DNA of 9,562 nt, taken from positions 1 through 9,562 of the forward strand of contig DATEGF010000386.1 in assembly GCA_035280245.1 (NCBI GenBank). The letters are read 5' to 3'. Shown here in pieces: positions 1-7,237 of the stretch (the stretch's first letter is position 1; each line of letters begins with the position of its first letter). The stretch comes from DASZHJ01 sp035280245. GTDB taxonomy: Bacteria > Pseudomonadota > Alphaproteobacteria > ATCC43930 > CGMCC-115725. The notes below the pieces were generated by a model. It saw only the letters and a list, made by a program, of their open reading frames with translations. It was not told the DNA's origin and searched no databases. The position numbers were made by a program, and so were the translations under genes.

Positions 1-1
1 G

Positions 2-1300
<1,299 letters not shown>

Positions 1301-1315
1301 TCGGAGTGATCAGAG

Positions 1316-1768
1316 ATGGCCGGTAGAATCGGTTTCGAGCTGGTCTCGCCCGAGAAGCTGCTGCTCTCCGAGGACGTGGAGATGGTGGTGGTGCCGGGCG
1401 GCGAGGGCAATTTCGGCGTGCTGCCGGGCCACGCGCTCTTCATCTCGACCGTGCGCCCGGGCGTGATCGACGTCTACGAGGGCAACAGGGTGAGCGAGCG
1501 GATTTTCGTCTCCGGCGGCTTTGCCGAGGTGACGCCGGAGCGCTGCACGGTGCTGGCCGACGAGGCGATGCCGGTGTCCTCCTTGGATCGCGCTCAGATC
1601 GACGAGAGCCTCAAGACCGCCGAGGCCGAGATCGCGAGCCTGAACGACCGCCTCCCGCGCCTCCAGGGGAGCGAGCGCGACCAGGCCGCGATCGAGCTCG
1701 CTGCCGCCGAGGCCCGGCGCACCGTCGCCGAGGCGAAGCGCGCGGCACTGGAGACCACGCCTCACTAG
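1316..1768 (+). CDS. atpC: F1Fo ATP synthase subunit epsilon
   Basis: Epsilon is the central-stalk subunit that couples rotation of gamma to the c-ring and can inhibit ATP hydrolysis. The 150-residue product has the N-terminal beta-sandwich (about residues 4-86) with the family motif GxxGVLPGHA at residues 31-40, then a helical, Ala/Glu/Arg-rich C-terminal part (about 90-145) matching the helix-turn-helix domain. The length is slightly above the common 130-140 of the family. The ATG at 1316 is preceded by GGAG at 1303-1306, a good ribosome binding site at 9 bases. It lies 15 bases after the atpD stop, so the two are co-transcribed. It is the last gene of the ATP synthase operon, followed by a 130-base gap. 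Confidence 0.96.
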   Translation: MAGRIGFELVSPEKLLLSEDVEMVVVPGGEGNFGVLPGHALFISTVRPGVIDVYEGNRVSERIFVSGGFAEVTPERCTVLADEAMPVSSLDRAQIDESLKTAEAEIASLNDRLPRLQGSERDQAAIELAAAEARRTVAEAKRAALETTPH

Positions 1769-1776
1769 CCGCGGGT

Positions 1777-1798
1777 CTAGGGGCCGAGCCCCCTCTAG
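1777..1798 (+). terminator. Possible weak hairpin terminator after atpC
   Basis: Eight bases after the atpC stop, GGGGC (1780-1784) and GCCCC (1788-1792) can pair around a CGA loop. CTA (1777-1779) and TAG (1796-1798) can extend the stem across a 3-base bulge. There is no run of T after the stem, so this is at best a weak or factor-assisted terminator. Its position at the end of the atp operon is the main reason to list it. Confidence 0.3.
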
Positions 1799-1817
1799 CC
1801 AAGCCGCTGGCAGCATT

Positions 1818-1823
1818 TATAAT
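1818..1823 (+). promoter_or_regulatory. Candidate -10 box for the ferritin-like gene
   Basis: TATAAT, a perfect sigma-70 type -10 hexamer, lies in a conspicuous AT-rich island (1816-1826) inside very GC-rich DNA, between atpC and the next plus-strand gene. No good TTGACA-like -35 is seen 16-18 bases upstream (the region reads about CTAGCC), so the promoter may be weak, activator-dependent, or fortuitous. If used, transcription would begin near 1830 and give a leader of roughly 70 bases. Confidence 0.35.
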
Positions 1824-1832
1824 TATCGGTTG

Positions 1833-1873
1833 AACCCGGCACGTGGGGGAACCTGCCGTGCTCGTCCCGGGTT
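1833..1873 (+). promoter_or_regulatory. Possible stem-loop in the leader of the ferritin-like gene
   Basis: AACCCG (1833-1838) is complementary to CGGGTT (1868-1873), and just inside it GCACG (1839-1843) is complementary to CGTGC (1857-1861). This gives an 11-bp stem with a 6-base bulge (1862-1867) on one side and a 13-base loop (1844-1856). The sequence GGGAACC occurs in the loop (1847-1853) and again at 1884-1890, 8 bases before the start codon, where it may serve as the ribosome binding site. A regulatory role is inference only; it does not match a riboswitch I recognise. Confidence 0.3.
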
Positions 1874-1898
1874 TGTCGAGAGCGGGAACCGAACGGCC

Positions 1899-2714
1899 AT
1901 GGGTGGTTGGACTCTGGACGACATCCCCTGGGAACGGCTCGACCGTGCCAAGGTCGACCCCGAGGTGCTGCGCATCGTCAAGGCCGCGAGCCTGGTCGAG
2001 CAGAACGGCGGCGACTACGCGCATTACCTCTGCAATGTCTTCCACGACGATCCCGCATTCCAGACAGTGGCGCGCGCGTGGGGCGGCGAGGAGATCCAGC
2101 ATGGCGAGGCGCTCGGGCGCTGGGCCGAGCTCGCCGATCCCACCTTCAATCATGCGGGCGCATCGAAGCGCTTCACCGCGGGGTTCCGCGTCGACCTCGA
2201 CGCGACCAAGTCCGTGCGCGGCACGCGCTCGGGCGAGCTGATCGCGCGCTGCATCGTCGAGACCGGCACCAGCTCCTACTACACGGCGCTCGCCGAGGCG
2301 GTGGAAGAGCCCGTACTCAAGGCGATCTGCCAGCGCATCGCCGCCGACGAGCTGCGCCACTACAAGCTCTTCTACACGCACCTCAAGCGCTACCTCGAGC
2401 GCGAGCGGCTGGGCTTCTGGGGCCGGCTCAGGGTGGCGGTAGGCCGCGTCGCAGAATCCGAGGACGACGAGCTCGCCTACGCCTACTACGCTGCCAACGA
2501 GGGCGCGGTGCCCTATCAGCGCAAGCGCTACAACAACGCTTACGCCCGCCGCGCCTACCGCGTCTATCGCGCGCATCACATCGAGCGCGGCATGGCGATG
2601 ATCTTCAAGACCGTGGGCCTCACGCCCAACGGCCGGCTCAATCGCCTCGCCTCGCGCTTCGCCTGGTGGGTGATGTGCCGCCGCATCGACGCGCTGGAGC
2701 GGACGGCGGCCTAG
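1899..2714 (+). CDS. Ferritin-like di-iron domain protein of unknown function
   Basis: The 271-residue protein is predicted to be a mostly helical, soluble, ferritin-like (rubrerythrin/acyl-ACP desaturase-like) protein. It shows the full carboxylate-bridged di-iron pattern: E34, E65-x-x-H68, E121 and E151-x-x-H154, with near-equal spacing within the two halves (31 and 30 residues), as expected of a four-helix bundle. There is no signal peptide. The C-terminal third (about 165-271) is rich in Arg, Tyr and Trp and looks basic, so it may bind something acidic or a membrane surface; that is speculation. The ATG at 1899 is chosen because the aligned-looking domain begins soon after it and GGGA lies 10 bases upstream; an in-frame TTG at 1830 would add 23 low-quality residues that coincide with the leader stem-loop. 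It is the only gene between atpC and the convergent rppH operon. An oxidase, oxygenase or iron-handling role is possible, but the substrate cannot be told from sequence. Confidence 0.85.
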   Translation: MGGWTLDDIPWERLDRAKVDPEVLRIVKAASLVEQNGGDYAHYLCNVFHDDPAFQTVARAWGGEEIQHGEALGRWAELADPTFNHAGASKRFTAGFRVDLDATKSVRGTRSGELIARCIVETGTSSYYTALAEAVEEPVLKAICQRIAADELRHYKLFYTHLKRYLERERLGFWGRLRVAVGRVAESEDDELAYAYYAANEGAVPYQRKRYNNAYARRAYRVYRAHHIERGMAMIFKTVGLTPNGRLNRLASRFAWWVMCRRIDALERTAA

Positions 2715-2724
2715 CTAAGGGATG

Positions 2725-2845
2725 GTGTGTCCTTCGACGCGCTCGCTACTGCTCGCTTGCTCTGGATGAGGGGCTTTCTTTGTGCGGCTGTGATGGCCCT
2801 CATCCTGAGCAAGCGGCCCGCTGGGCCGCACGTCGAAGGACGCAC
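2725..2845. repeat. Intergenic imperfect inverted repeat, 121 bases
   Basis: The outer arms 2725-2739 and 2831-2845 are complementary at 14 of 15 positions (core CCTTCGACG / CGTCGAAGG). The inner arms 2754-2772 and 2797-2815 are complementary at 18 of 19 (core GGATGAGGG / CCCTCATCC). The intervening 14-15 bases on each side have diverged, and the loop is about 24 bases (2773-2796). The right arm also holds a perfect 7-bp hairpin, GCGGCCC-GCT-GGGCCGC (2813-2829), not mirrored on the left. It fills the gap between the ferritin-like gene (stop at 2714) and rppH (stop at 2851). The core words resemble dispersed palindromic repeats of Rhizobiales-type genomes as I remember them. It could terminate transcription from both sides. 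Confidence 0.75.
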
Positions 2846-2850
2846 GTCAG

Positions 2851-3333
2851 TCAGCCCCCGAGCAGCTGTCGAAACTCTTCGAGCACATCCAGGTAAACTT
2901 GTCGCTTGAACGGCACGATGAGCCGCGGGAGGTCCTTCGGCTCGATCCATTTCCAGGCTTTGAACTCGGGGTGATCGGTCTCGAGGTCGATGTCGGTGTC
3001 GGTTCCGGTGAAGCGCATCGCGAACCATTTCTGCTGCTGGCCTGCAAATCGGCCGCGGAAGCGCTCGCGGAGTTCCGGCGGGAAGTCGTAGGTGAACCAG
3101 TTCCGGCTCTCGGCCAGGAACTCGGCCTTGTCGGTGCTGGTCTCCTCCTTGAGCTCGCGGCGCGCGGCCTCGCGCGGGGTCTCGCCCTTGTCGATGCCGC
3201 CTTGCGGCATCTGCCAGGCGTTGCTCGCGAAATCAATGCGTTGGGCCACGAACACGCGGCTCTGCGCATTCAGCAGCATGATGCCGACGCCGCGCCGGTA
3301 ACGCGGCGGGCGGTCGGCGGCGCTCTCGCTCAT
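2851..3333 (-). CDS. rppH: RNA pyrophosphohydrolase (Nudix)
   Basis: RppH removes pyrophosphate from 5'-triphosphorylated RNA, which starts 5'-end-dependent decay; it also resembles Ap4A hydrolases (NudH/IalA). The 160-residue protein begins with the family pattern YRRGVGIMLLN and carries the Nudix box at residues 45-67: G45, E51, R59-E60-L61 and E63-E64. The catalytic Glu cluster is intact, but the usual Gly after the EEx stretch is Ser66. The C-terminal part keeps family words such as QQQKWFAMRF and FKRQVYLDVL. The ATG at 3333 overlaps the stop of the upstream deacetylase gene (ATGA, 4 bases) and no clear ribosome binding site precedes it, so translation is probably coupled. The reading frame stays open far upstream, but that extension lies antisense-in-register over the deacetylase gene and is not real. 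Last gene of the minus-strand operon. Confidence 0.95.
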   Translation of the reverse strand: MSESAADRPPRYRRGVGIMLLNAQSRVFVAQRIDFASNAWQMPQGGIDKGETPREAARRELKEETSTDKAEFLAESRNWFTYDFPPELRERFRGRFAGQQQKWFAMRFTGTDTDIDLETDHPEFKAWKWIEPKDLPRLIVPFKRQVYLDVLEEFRQLLGG

Positions 3334-4553
3334 TTGTTGGCGGTTCGGTCGGGCTGCATGTCTGCCGTGGCCGAGACCGGCGCCAGCGCGATGCCCTTGC
3401 GCTCGAGCGTCGGGATCCATTGCGCCAAGCGCTCGATGGTGACCGGGTAGACCTCGCCCAATCCAACGGCGACGCCGGTCTGGCGTGCGACTTGCTCGAG
3501 CTGCTGCAGGCGCGCGTCGATGGCGTCGCGCGAGGCCTGCTGCTGGTCGAGAGCGAGATCGCTTACCGCGCGCGGCAGGCTGATCGATTTCGCGAGCGAG
3601 CCCGCGACGCTGTTCTCGGTCGAGTGGCTGTCGACGAACATCAGGCCGCGCGCCTTGATCTCGTCGAGGATCGGCAGCAGGTCGCCCCGAGACGTCGTGA
3701 AGCGCGAGCCCGCCGCGGTCACCACGCCGACATAGCCGGTGACCCGGCTCAACACCCATTGCAGCCGCTCGACGTTCTGCTGGCGGTCGAGCGAAATCAG
3801 CAGGGTGTGCGGTCCGGGATCGACGCGAGGGTAATCGATCGGCTCCATGGCGAGCGACAGCAAGGCCTCGTGGCCAGCGGCGCGGGCGTAGCCGATCCAC
3901 TCGTCGAGCTTGGGCGCATAGGGATTGAAGCCCAGCGTCACGCCGCCGGGCAGCGCGTTGATCGCCGCCTCGGTGGCCGCACCCGAGAGACCGAGACCCG
4001 TCAGCAGGATCGCGATGCGCGGCCGCTTGTCCGCGCGGTCGAAGGGCCGCGCATAGACCTGCCAGGGCTTGCGCCCGTCGGGCGCCACCATCGGAAGCGG
4101 CCCGAGTGCCGTGCGCTCGACCAGTGCGGGATCGGGCGCCGGCGGCAAGGCCTCCGCCTTGCCGGTGGGCGGTGGCGCGGGCTTGAGCGCCGGCGGGGTC
4201 GGTGCCGCGGCGGCGGGTGCAGTTGCCTGTTGCGTCGGCTCCGCAGGTGATGCAGGAGCAGGCGCTGCGGACGCTGGCGTCTCGGCTGACGGCGGTGCCT
4301 CGGCTGACGCTTCCGGCGGCGATGGAATGGAGGGGGCAAGGGCTGGCGCCGGTGGCGGAGGCGCCGTCGCGTCCGCCGCCTTCGGCGGGAGCGTCAGGGT
4401 GAGTAGCGGCTTCGGCGGCTCAGGTGGCTGCTGCGTCCAGGCGAGCCAGGCATAGATACCGGTGGCTACGAGGGTGATGCCGGCGACCGCCCGGATCAGC
4501 AGGCGCGCGCCGGAGGGCGCTCTCTCCCCTCCCTCCGGCTCGCCGAGTGACAC
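3330..4553 (-). CDS. Divergent polysaccharide deacetylase, membrane-anchored (YibQ/PF04748 type)
   Basis: The 407-residue protein has a short N-terminal tail, one hydrophobic segment (about 17-38) that should anchor it in the inner membrane, a long Pro/Ala-rich linker (about 42-142) suited to spanning the periplasm, and a C-terminal domain (about 176-395) of the divergent polysaccharide deacetylase family. Recognisable words are PRIAILLTGLGLS (178-190), AGHEALL (226-232), a FVDSHST segment (306-312) and NSVAGSL (314-320). Family members often read IDDLG where this one has T185-G186, so the usual paired Asp are absent. The start is GTG at 4553, 12 bases after the ctpA stop; no better start gives the membrane segment. 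Neighbouring envC and ctpA suggest a job in peptidoglycan or envelope-polysaccharide remodelling, but the substrate is unknown. The family call is firm; enzymatic activity is not. Confidence 0.88.
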   Translation of the reverse strand: MSLGEPEGGERAPSGARLLIRAVAGITLVATGIYAWLAWTQQPPEPPKPLLTLTLPPKAADATAPPPPAPALAPSIPSPPEASAEAPPSAETPASAAPAPASPAEPTQQATAPAAAAPTPPALKPAPPPTGKAEALPPAPDPALVERTALGPLPMVAPDGRKPWQVYARPFDRADKRPRIAILLTGLGLSGAATEAAINALPGGVTLGFNPYAPKLDEWIGYARAAGHEALLSLAMEPIDYPRVDPGPHTLLISLDRQQNVERLQWVLSRVTGYVGVVTAAGSRFTTSRGDLLPILDEIKARGLMFVDSHSTENSVAGSLAKSISLPRAVSDLALDQQQASRDAIDARLQQLEQVARQTGVAVGLGEVYPVTIERLAQWIPTLERKGIALAPVSATADMQPDRTANK

Positions 4554-4565
4554 AGGATCCCGCGA

Positions 4566-5975
4566 TCAGCGGGGAACGTTGTTCTTCGCGAACATCGCGA
4601 CGCCCCGCAGCAAGTCGAGGGCGCGTGTCAGCTGATAGTCCTGGTCGGTGCCCATCGTCCCCGCGTCGGTGGTCGCGTTCGTATCGCCCTGGCCGTTCTG
4701 GTCGGGTTTCGCTTGCGAGGTGGGGACCGTTATCTTCGTCGTCTTGTCCTTGTCCCCGGGCTTTGCGTCGGGGTTCGAGAGCGCGCCGCGAAGGTCCGCC
4801 TCGTGGCGCGTGTCGCCCGTGGCGACTTTCTCGATCTTGGCGGCCTCGACCACAATGTCGGGATCGATGCCGTGACCCTGGATCGAGCGGCCGGAGGGCG
4901 TGTAGTAGCGCGCGGTGGTGAGCCGCATCGCGCTGTGGTCCGAGAGCTCGACGATGGTCTGCACCGAGCCCTTGCCGAAGGAGCGCGTGCCCATCAGCAC
5001 GGCACGGTGGTGATCCTGCAGCGCGCCAGCCACGATCTCCGAGGCCGAGGCGGAGCCGCCGTTGATCAGCACCACCACCGGGAGGCCGCCGGAGAGATCC
5101 TTGTCGGGCGTGGCGTTGAAGCGCTGCGCGCTCTGCACCTTGCGGCCGCGGATCGAGACGATCTCGCCCTTGTCGATGAAGGCATTCGACACCGAGACCG
5201 CCTGCTCGAGGAGTCCGCCCGGGTTGTTGCGGAGATCGAGCACGTAGCCCAGCAGCTTGTCGCCGGCCTTTTGCTTCAGGTCCTTGAACGCGTTGATGAG
5301 GCCGACGTCGCTCTGCTCGTTGAAGCTGGTGATCCGGATATAGCCGACGTTGTCGCCCTCGAGGTGCCACTTCACCGACTGGATCTTGATGTTGGCACGC
5401 GTCAGCTTCACGTCGAAAGGTGCGGTGCCCTCGCGGCGGATGGTGAGCTTGATGTCGCTGTTGATGGGGCCGCGCATTTTCTCGACGGCCTCGTTGAGGG
5501 AGAGGCCCTGCACCTGCTCGCCGTCGATCTGGATGATGAAGTCATTGGGCTTGATGCCGGCGCGCGCGGCGGGCGTGTCGTCGATCGGCGAGACCACCTT
5601 GACCAGGCCGTTCTCCATGGTGACCTCGATGCCGAGGCCGCCGAACTCGCCGCGCATCTGGGTCTGGAGGTCGCGGAAATTCTTGGAGTTGAGGTAGCTC
5701 GAATGCGGATCGAGCGAGCTCAGCATGCCGTTGATCGCGGCCTCGATGAGCTGCTGGTCGTTGACCTCCTCGACATAGTCGGAGCGCACGCGCTCCAGCA
5801 CCTGGCCGAAGAGGTCGAGCTCGCGATAGATCTCCTGCTTCTGCGCCCCGGGGCTCTGCGGCTGCGCCTGGGGGGCGGCGGGCTGTTGCTGCGCTTGTCC
5901 GAGCGCGCTGTCGCCGGGGATCAGGAGCCAAACCAGGGTTGCGGCGGTTGCCGCTGCCATGCCGATGCGCATCAT
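4566..5975 (-). CDS. ctpA: S41 carboxyl-terminal processing protease CtpA
   Basis: A periplasmic PDZ protease of family S41 that cleaves near the C-termini of substrates; in Gram-negative bacteria relatives degrade or process cell-wall hydrolases and lipoproteins. The 469-residue product has a signal peptide (about 1-27, MMR n-region then AAATAATLVWLLI), a helical N-terminal segment, a PDZ domain (about 110-185, with GLGI at 113-116), and the protease core. The Ser-Lys pair is S310 in GGSAS and K335 in FGKGSVQ, 25 residues apart as in the family, with Q339 following. A hydrophilic low-complexity stretch (about 400-445) precedes a last helix. The ATG at 5975 is chosen because it overlaps the envC stop as ATGA, has AAAGG shortly upstream and starts directly with a signal peptide; a GTG at 6008 would add 11 charged residues and is less likely. 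Confidence 0.95.
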   Translation of the reverse strand: MMRIGMAAATAATLVWLLIPGDSALGQAQQQPAAPQAQPQSPGAQKQEIYRELDLFGQVLERVRSDYVEEVNDQQLIEAAINGMLSSLDPHSSYLNSKNFRDLQTQMRGEFGGLGIEVTMENGLVKVVSPIDDTPAARAGIKPNDFIIQIDGEQVQGLSLNEAVEKMRGPINSDIKLTIRREGTAPFDVKLTRANIKIQSVKWHLEGDNVGYIRITSFNEQSDVGLINAFKDLKQKAGDKLLGYVLDLRNNPGGLLEQAVSVSNAFIDKGEIVSIRGRKVQSAQRFNATPDKDLSGGLPVVVLINGGSASASEIVAGALQDHHRAVLMGTRSFGKGSVQTIVELSDHSAMRLTTARYYTPSGRSIQGHGIDPDIVVEAAKIEKVATGDTRHEADLRGALSNPDAKPGDKDKTTKITVPTSQAKPDQNGQGDTNATTDAGTMGTDQDYQLTRALDLLRGVAMFAKNNVPR

Positions 5976-7237
5976 CCACTGACCTTTTCGTCGCGAGTCG
6001 CCAACCACGGCAACGGGTTTATCGGCTGGCCGTTATGGCGCAGTTCGAGGTAAAGGCGGGGCTTCGGGTCGCTCGACCCCATGGCGCCGACCGGCTCACC
6101 CGCCACCAGCCAGTCACCGACCGCCTCGTCGATCCGATCGAGGCCGGCCAGCAGGGAATGATATCCGTCGCCATGTTGAATGATCAAGATTTGGCCGTAG
6201 CCTTTGAAGGGCCCGGCGAACTCAACCTTGCCGTCATAGGGCGCCACCACCACGGCGCCGGCGCGCGTGATCAAGGTCAAGCCCTTGCTGGAAACCCCGA
6301 ATTCGTCGATCTCGCCGTAGCGGAGCGCGAGCGTACCGCTCGCAGGGTAGACCATGGCGCCCCGCGCCTTGTCGAAGGGCCGGATGCTCCCAGGCTTGAT
6401 GGCGCCGGGCTTGACCGGCGTGGGCGCGGTCACGGTCTCGGGCTTCACGGTGGCATCAGGCCGCGGGATCGCGGCGATCTGCGCCTGCGCGCCGGCATCG
6501 CTCGACTTCGGCTCGGCATCGAGCTTCTGGATGAGCTCGTGTAGGTCGGTCGCCTGGCTGGAGAGCTGATCGAGCCGCTGCTGCGTGTTCTCGGCGCCTT
6601 GGATTGCCCGGTCGCGGATGGCGGCCTTGCGCCGGGTCAGGCCATCGAGGCGCTGGCGGTCCTTGTCGAGCGCGAGCCGCTCCTGCTGGGCCGCGAGCTT
6701 CTTGCGCTCGATCTCCTGGCGGAGCCGATGGAGGTCGCTGAGCTGCAGGCTGAGCGCCTGGGCCTCCGCCTGGAGCCGCGGCACAGTGCTGCCGAGCAGG
6801 ATGCCTGTTCGGACGGCGTCCTCGGGCGCGAGTGGGCCGAGCGCCAGCACCTCCGGCGGATTGAGGGCGAGCCGAGCGAGCGCCGCCAAAAGCTCGGTCT
6901 CGTGGGCGTGGTCGTGTGCGATCATCGCCTGCTTCTGCGCCTCGTCGGCGGCGAGCGATTGCAATTGCGCCTCGAGTGTCGAGAGCGTCGCCTCGCGGGT
7001 CTGCACCGCGTCGGCGGCGCGGATGCCGTCCGCGCGTAAGGTCTGCAGCTCCTGAGAGAGCTGGTCCGCCTGGCGCGTGAGCTGATCCTGCTGGGTGCGG
7101 CCCTGCTCGAGCTGTTGCTGAACGTCTTGGAGCTTCTGCTGCGGCGTCTCGTCGGCGCGTGCCGCGACCAATGCAAGCAAGGTACCGGCGAGCGCGAGTC
7201 CGGTTGTCGAGAGCGTCCGCGCCTCAAGCCGAGGCAC
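5972..7237 (-). CDS. envC: EnvC-like murein hydrolase activator (degenerate LytM domain)
   Basis: A periplasmic protein of the EnvC type, whose relatives activate N-acetylmuramyl-L-alanine amidases during septal peptidoglycan splitting. The 421-residue product has a signal peptide (about 1-28, ending AARA), two long Gln/Leu/Ala-rich coiled-coil stretches (about 31-120 and 152-240), a Pro/Ala linker (about 242-285) and a C-terminal LytM/peptidase M23 domain (about 293-412). The zinc ligands of active LytM enzymes are replaced: the HxGxD-like site reads SKGLT (317-321) and the HLH site reads RLY (394-396). It should therefore be a non-catalytic activator, as E. coli EnvC is. The GTG start at 7237 overlaps the end of gpmI by 14 bases; it is the only start giving the signal peptide. 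It is followed by ctpA with a 4-base overlap. The amidase partner is not in the window. Confidence 0.9.
   Translation of the reverse strand: MPRLEARTLSTTGLALAGTLLALVAARADETPQQKLQDVQQQLEQGRTQQDQLTRQADQLSQELQTLRADGIRAADAVQTREATLSTLEAQLQSLAADEAQKQAMIAHDHAHETELLAALARLALNPPEVLALGPLAPEDAVRTGILLGSTVPRLQAEAQALSLQLSDLHRLRQEIERKKLAAQQERLALDKDRQRLDGLTRRKAAIRDRAIQGAENTQQRLDQLSSQATDLHELIQKLDAEPKSSDAGAQAQIAAIPRPDATVKPETVTAPTPVKPGAIKPGSIRPFDKARGAMVYPASGTLALRYGEIDEFGVSSKGLTLITRAGAVVVAPYDGKVEFAGPFKGYGQILIIQHGDGYHSLLAGLDRIDEAVGDWLVAGEPVGAMGSSDPKPRLYLELRHNGQPINPLPWLATRDEKVSG

Noticed and set aside
1830..1898. Start of the ferritin-like gene at the TTG at 1830
   Set aside because: The added 23 residues look like translated leader, overlap the putative stem-loop and fall at the expected transcript start; ATG at 1899 is better placed.
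1611..2579. A 322-codon minus-strand open frame opposite atpC and the ferritin-like gene
   Set aside because: It runs across two real genes and the promoter gap, has no recognisable domain, and is explained by GC-biased third positions of the plus-strand genes.
3334..3900. N-terminal extension of the rppH frame up to 3900
   Set aside because: It overlaps the deacetylase coding sequence in another frame, reads as Arg/Pro-rich noise, and the conserved Nudix protein starts naturally at the ATG at 3333.
3420..4250. A 276-codon plus-strand open frame opposite the polysaccharide deacetylase
   Set aside because: The product is Arg-rich and without motif; the opposite strand carries a convincing membrane-anchored protein.
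4130..4430. Repetitive-looking GGC/GCC-rich stretch as a DNA repeat or CRISPR-like array
   Set aside because: It is the codon-level signature of the Pro/Ala-rich linker of the deacetylase; there are no regular repeat units with spacers.
5976..6008. GTG start of ctpA at 6008
   Set aside because: It would place 11 charged residues before the signal peptide, whereas ATG at 5975 overlaps the envC stop as ATGA and has AAAGG upstream.
4713..6053. A 446-codon plus-strand open frame opposite ctpA
   Set aside because: It lies antisense to a well-supported protease gene, its product is a low-complexity Arg/Leu/Val/Asp-rich string with no domain, and such shadow frames are expected in high-GC DNA.
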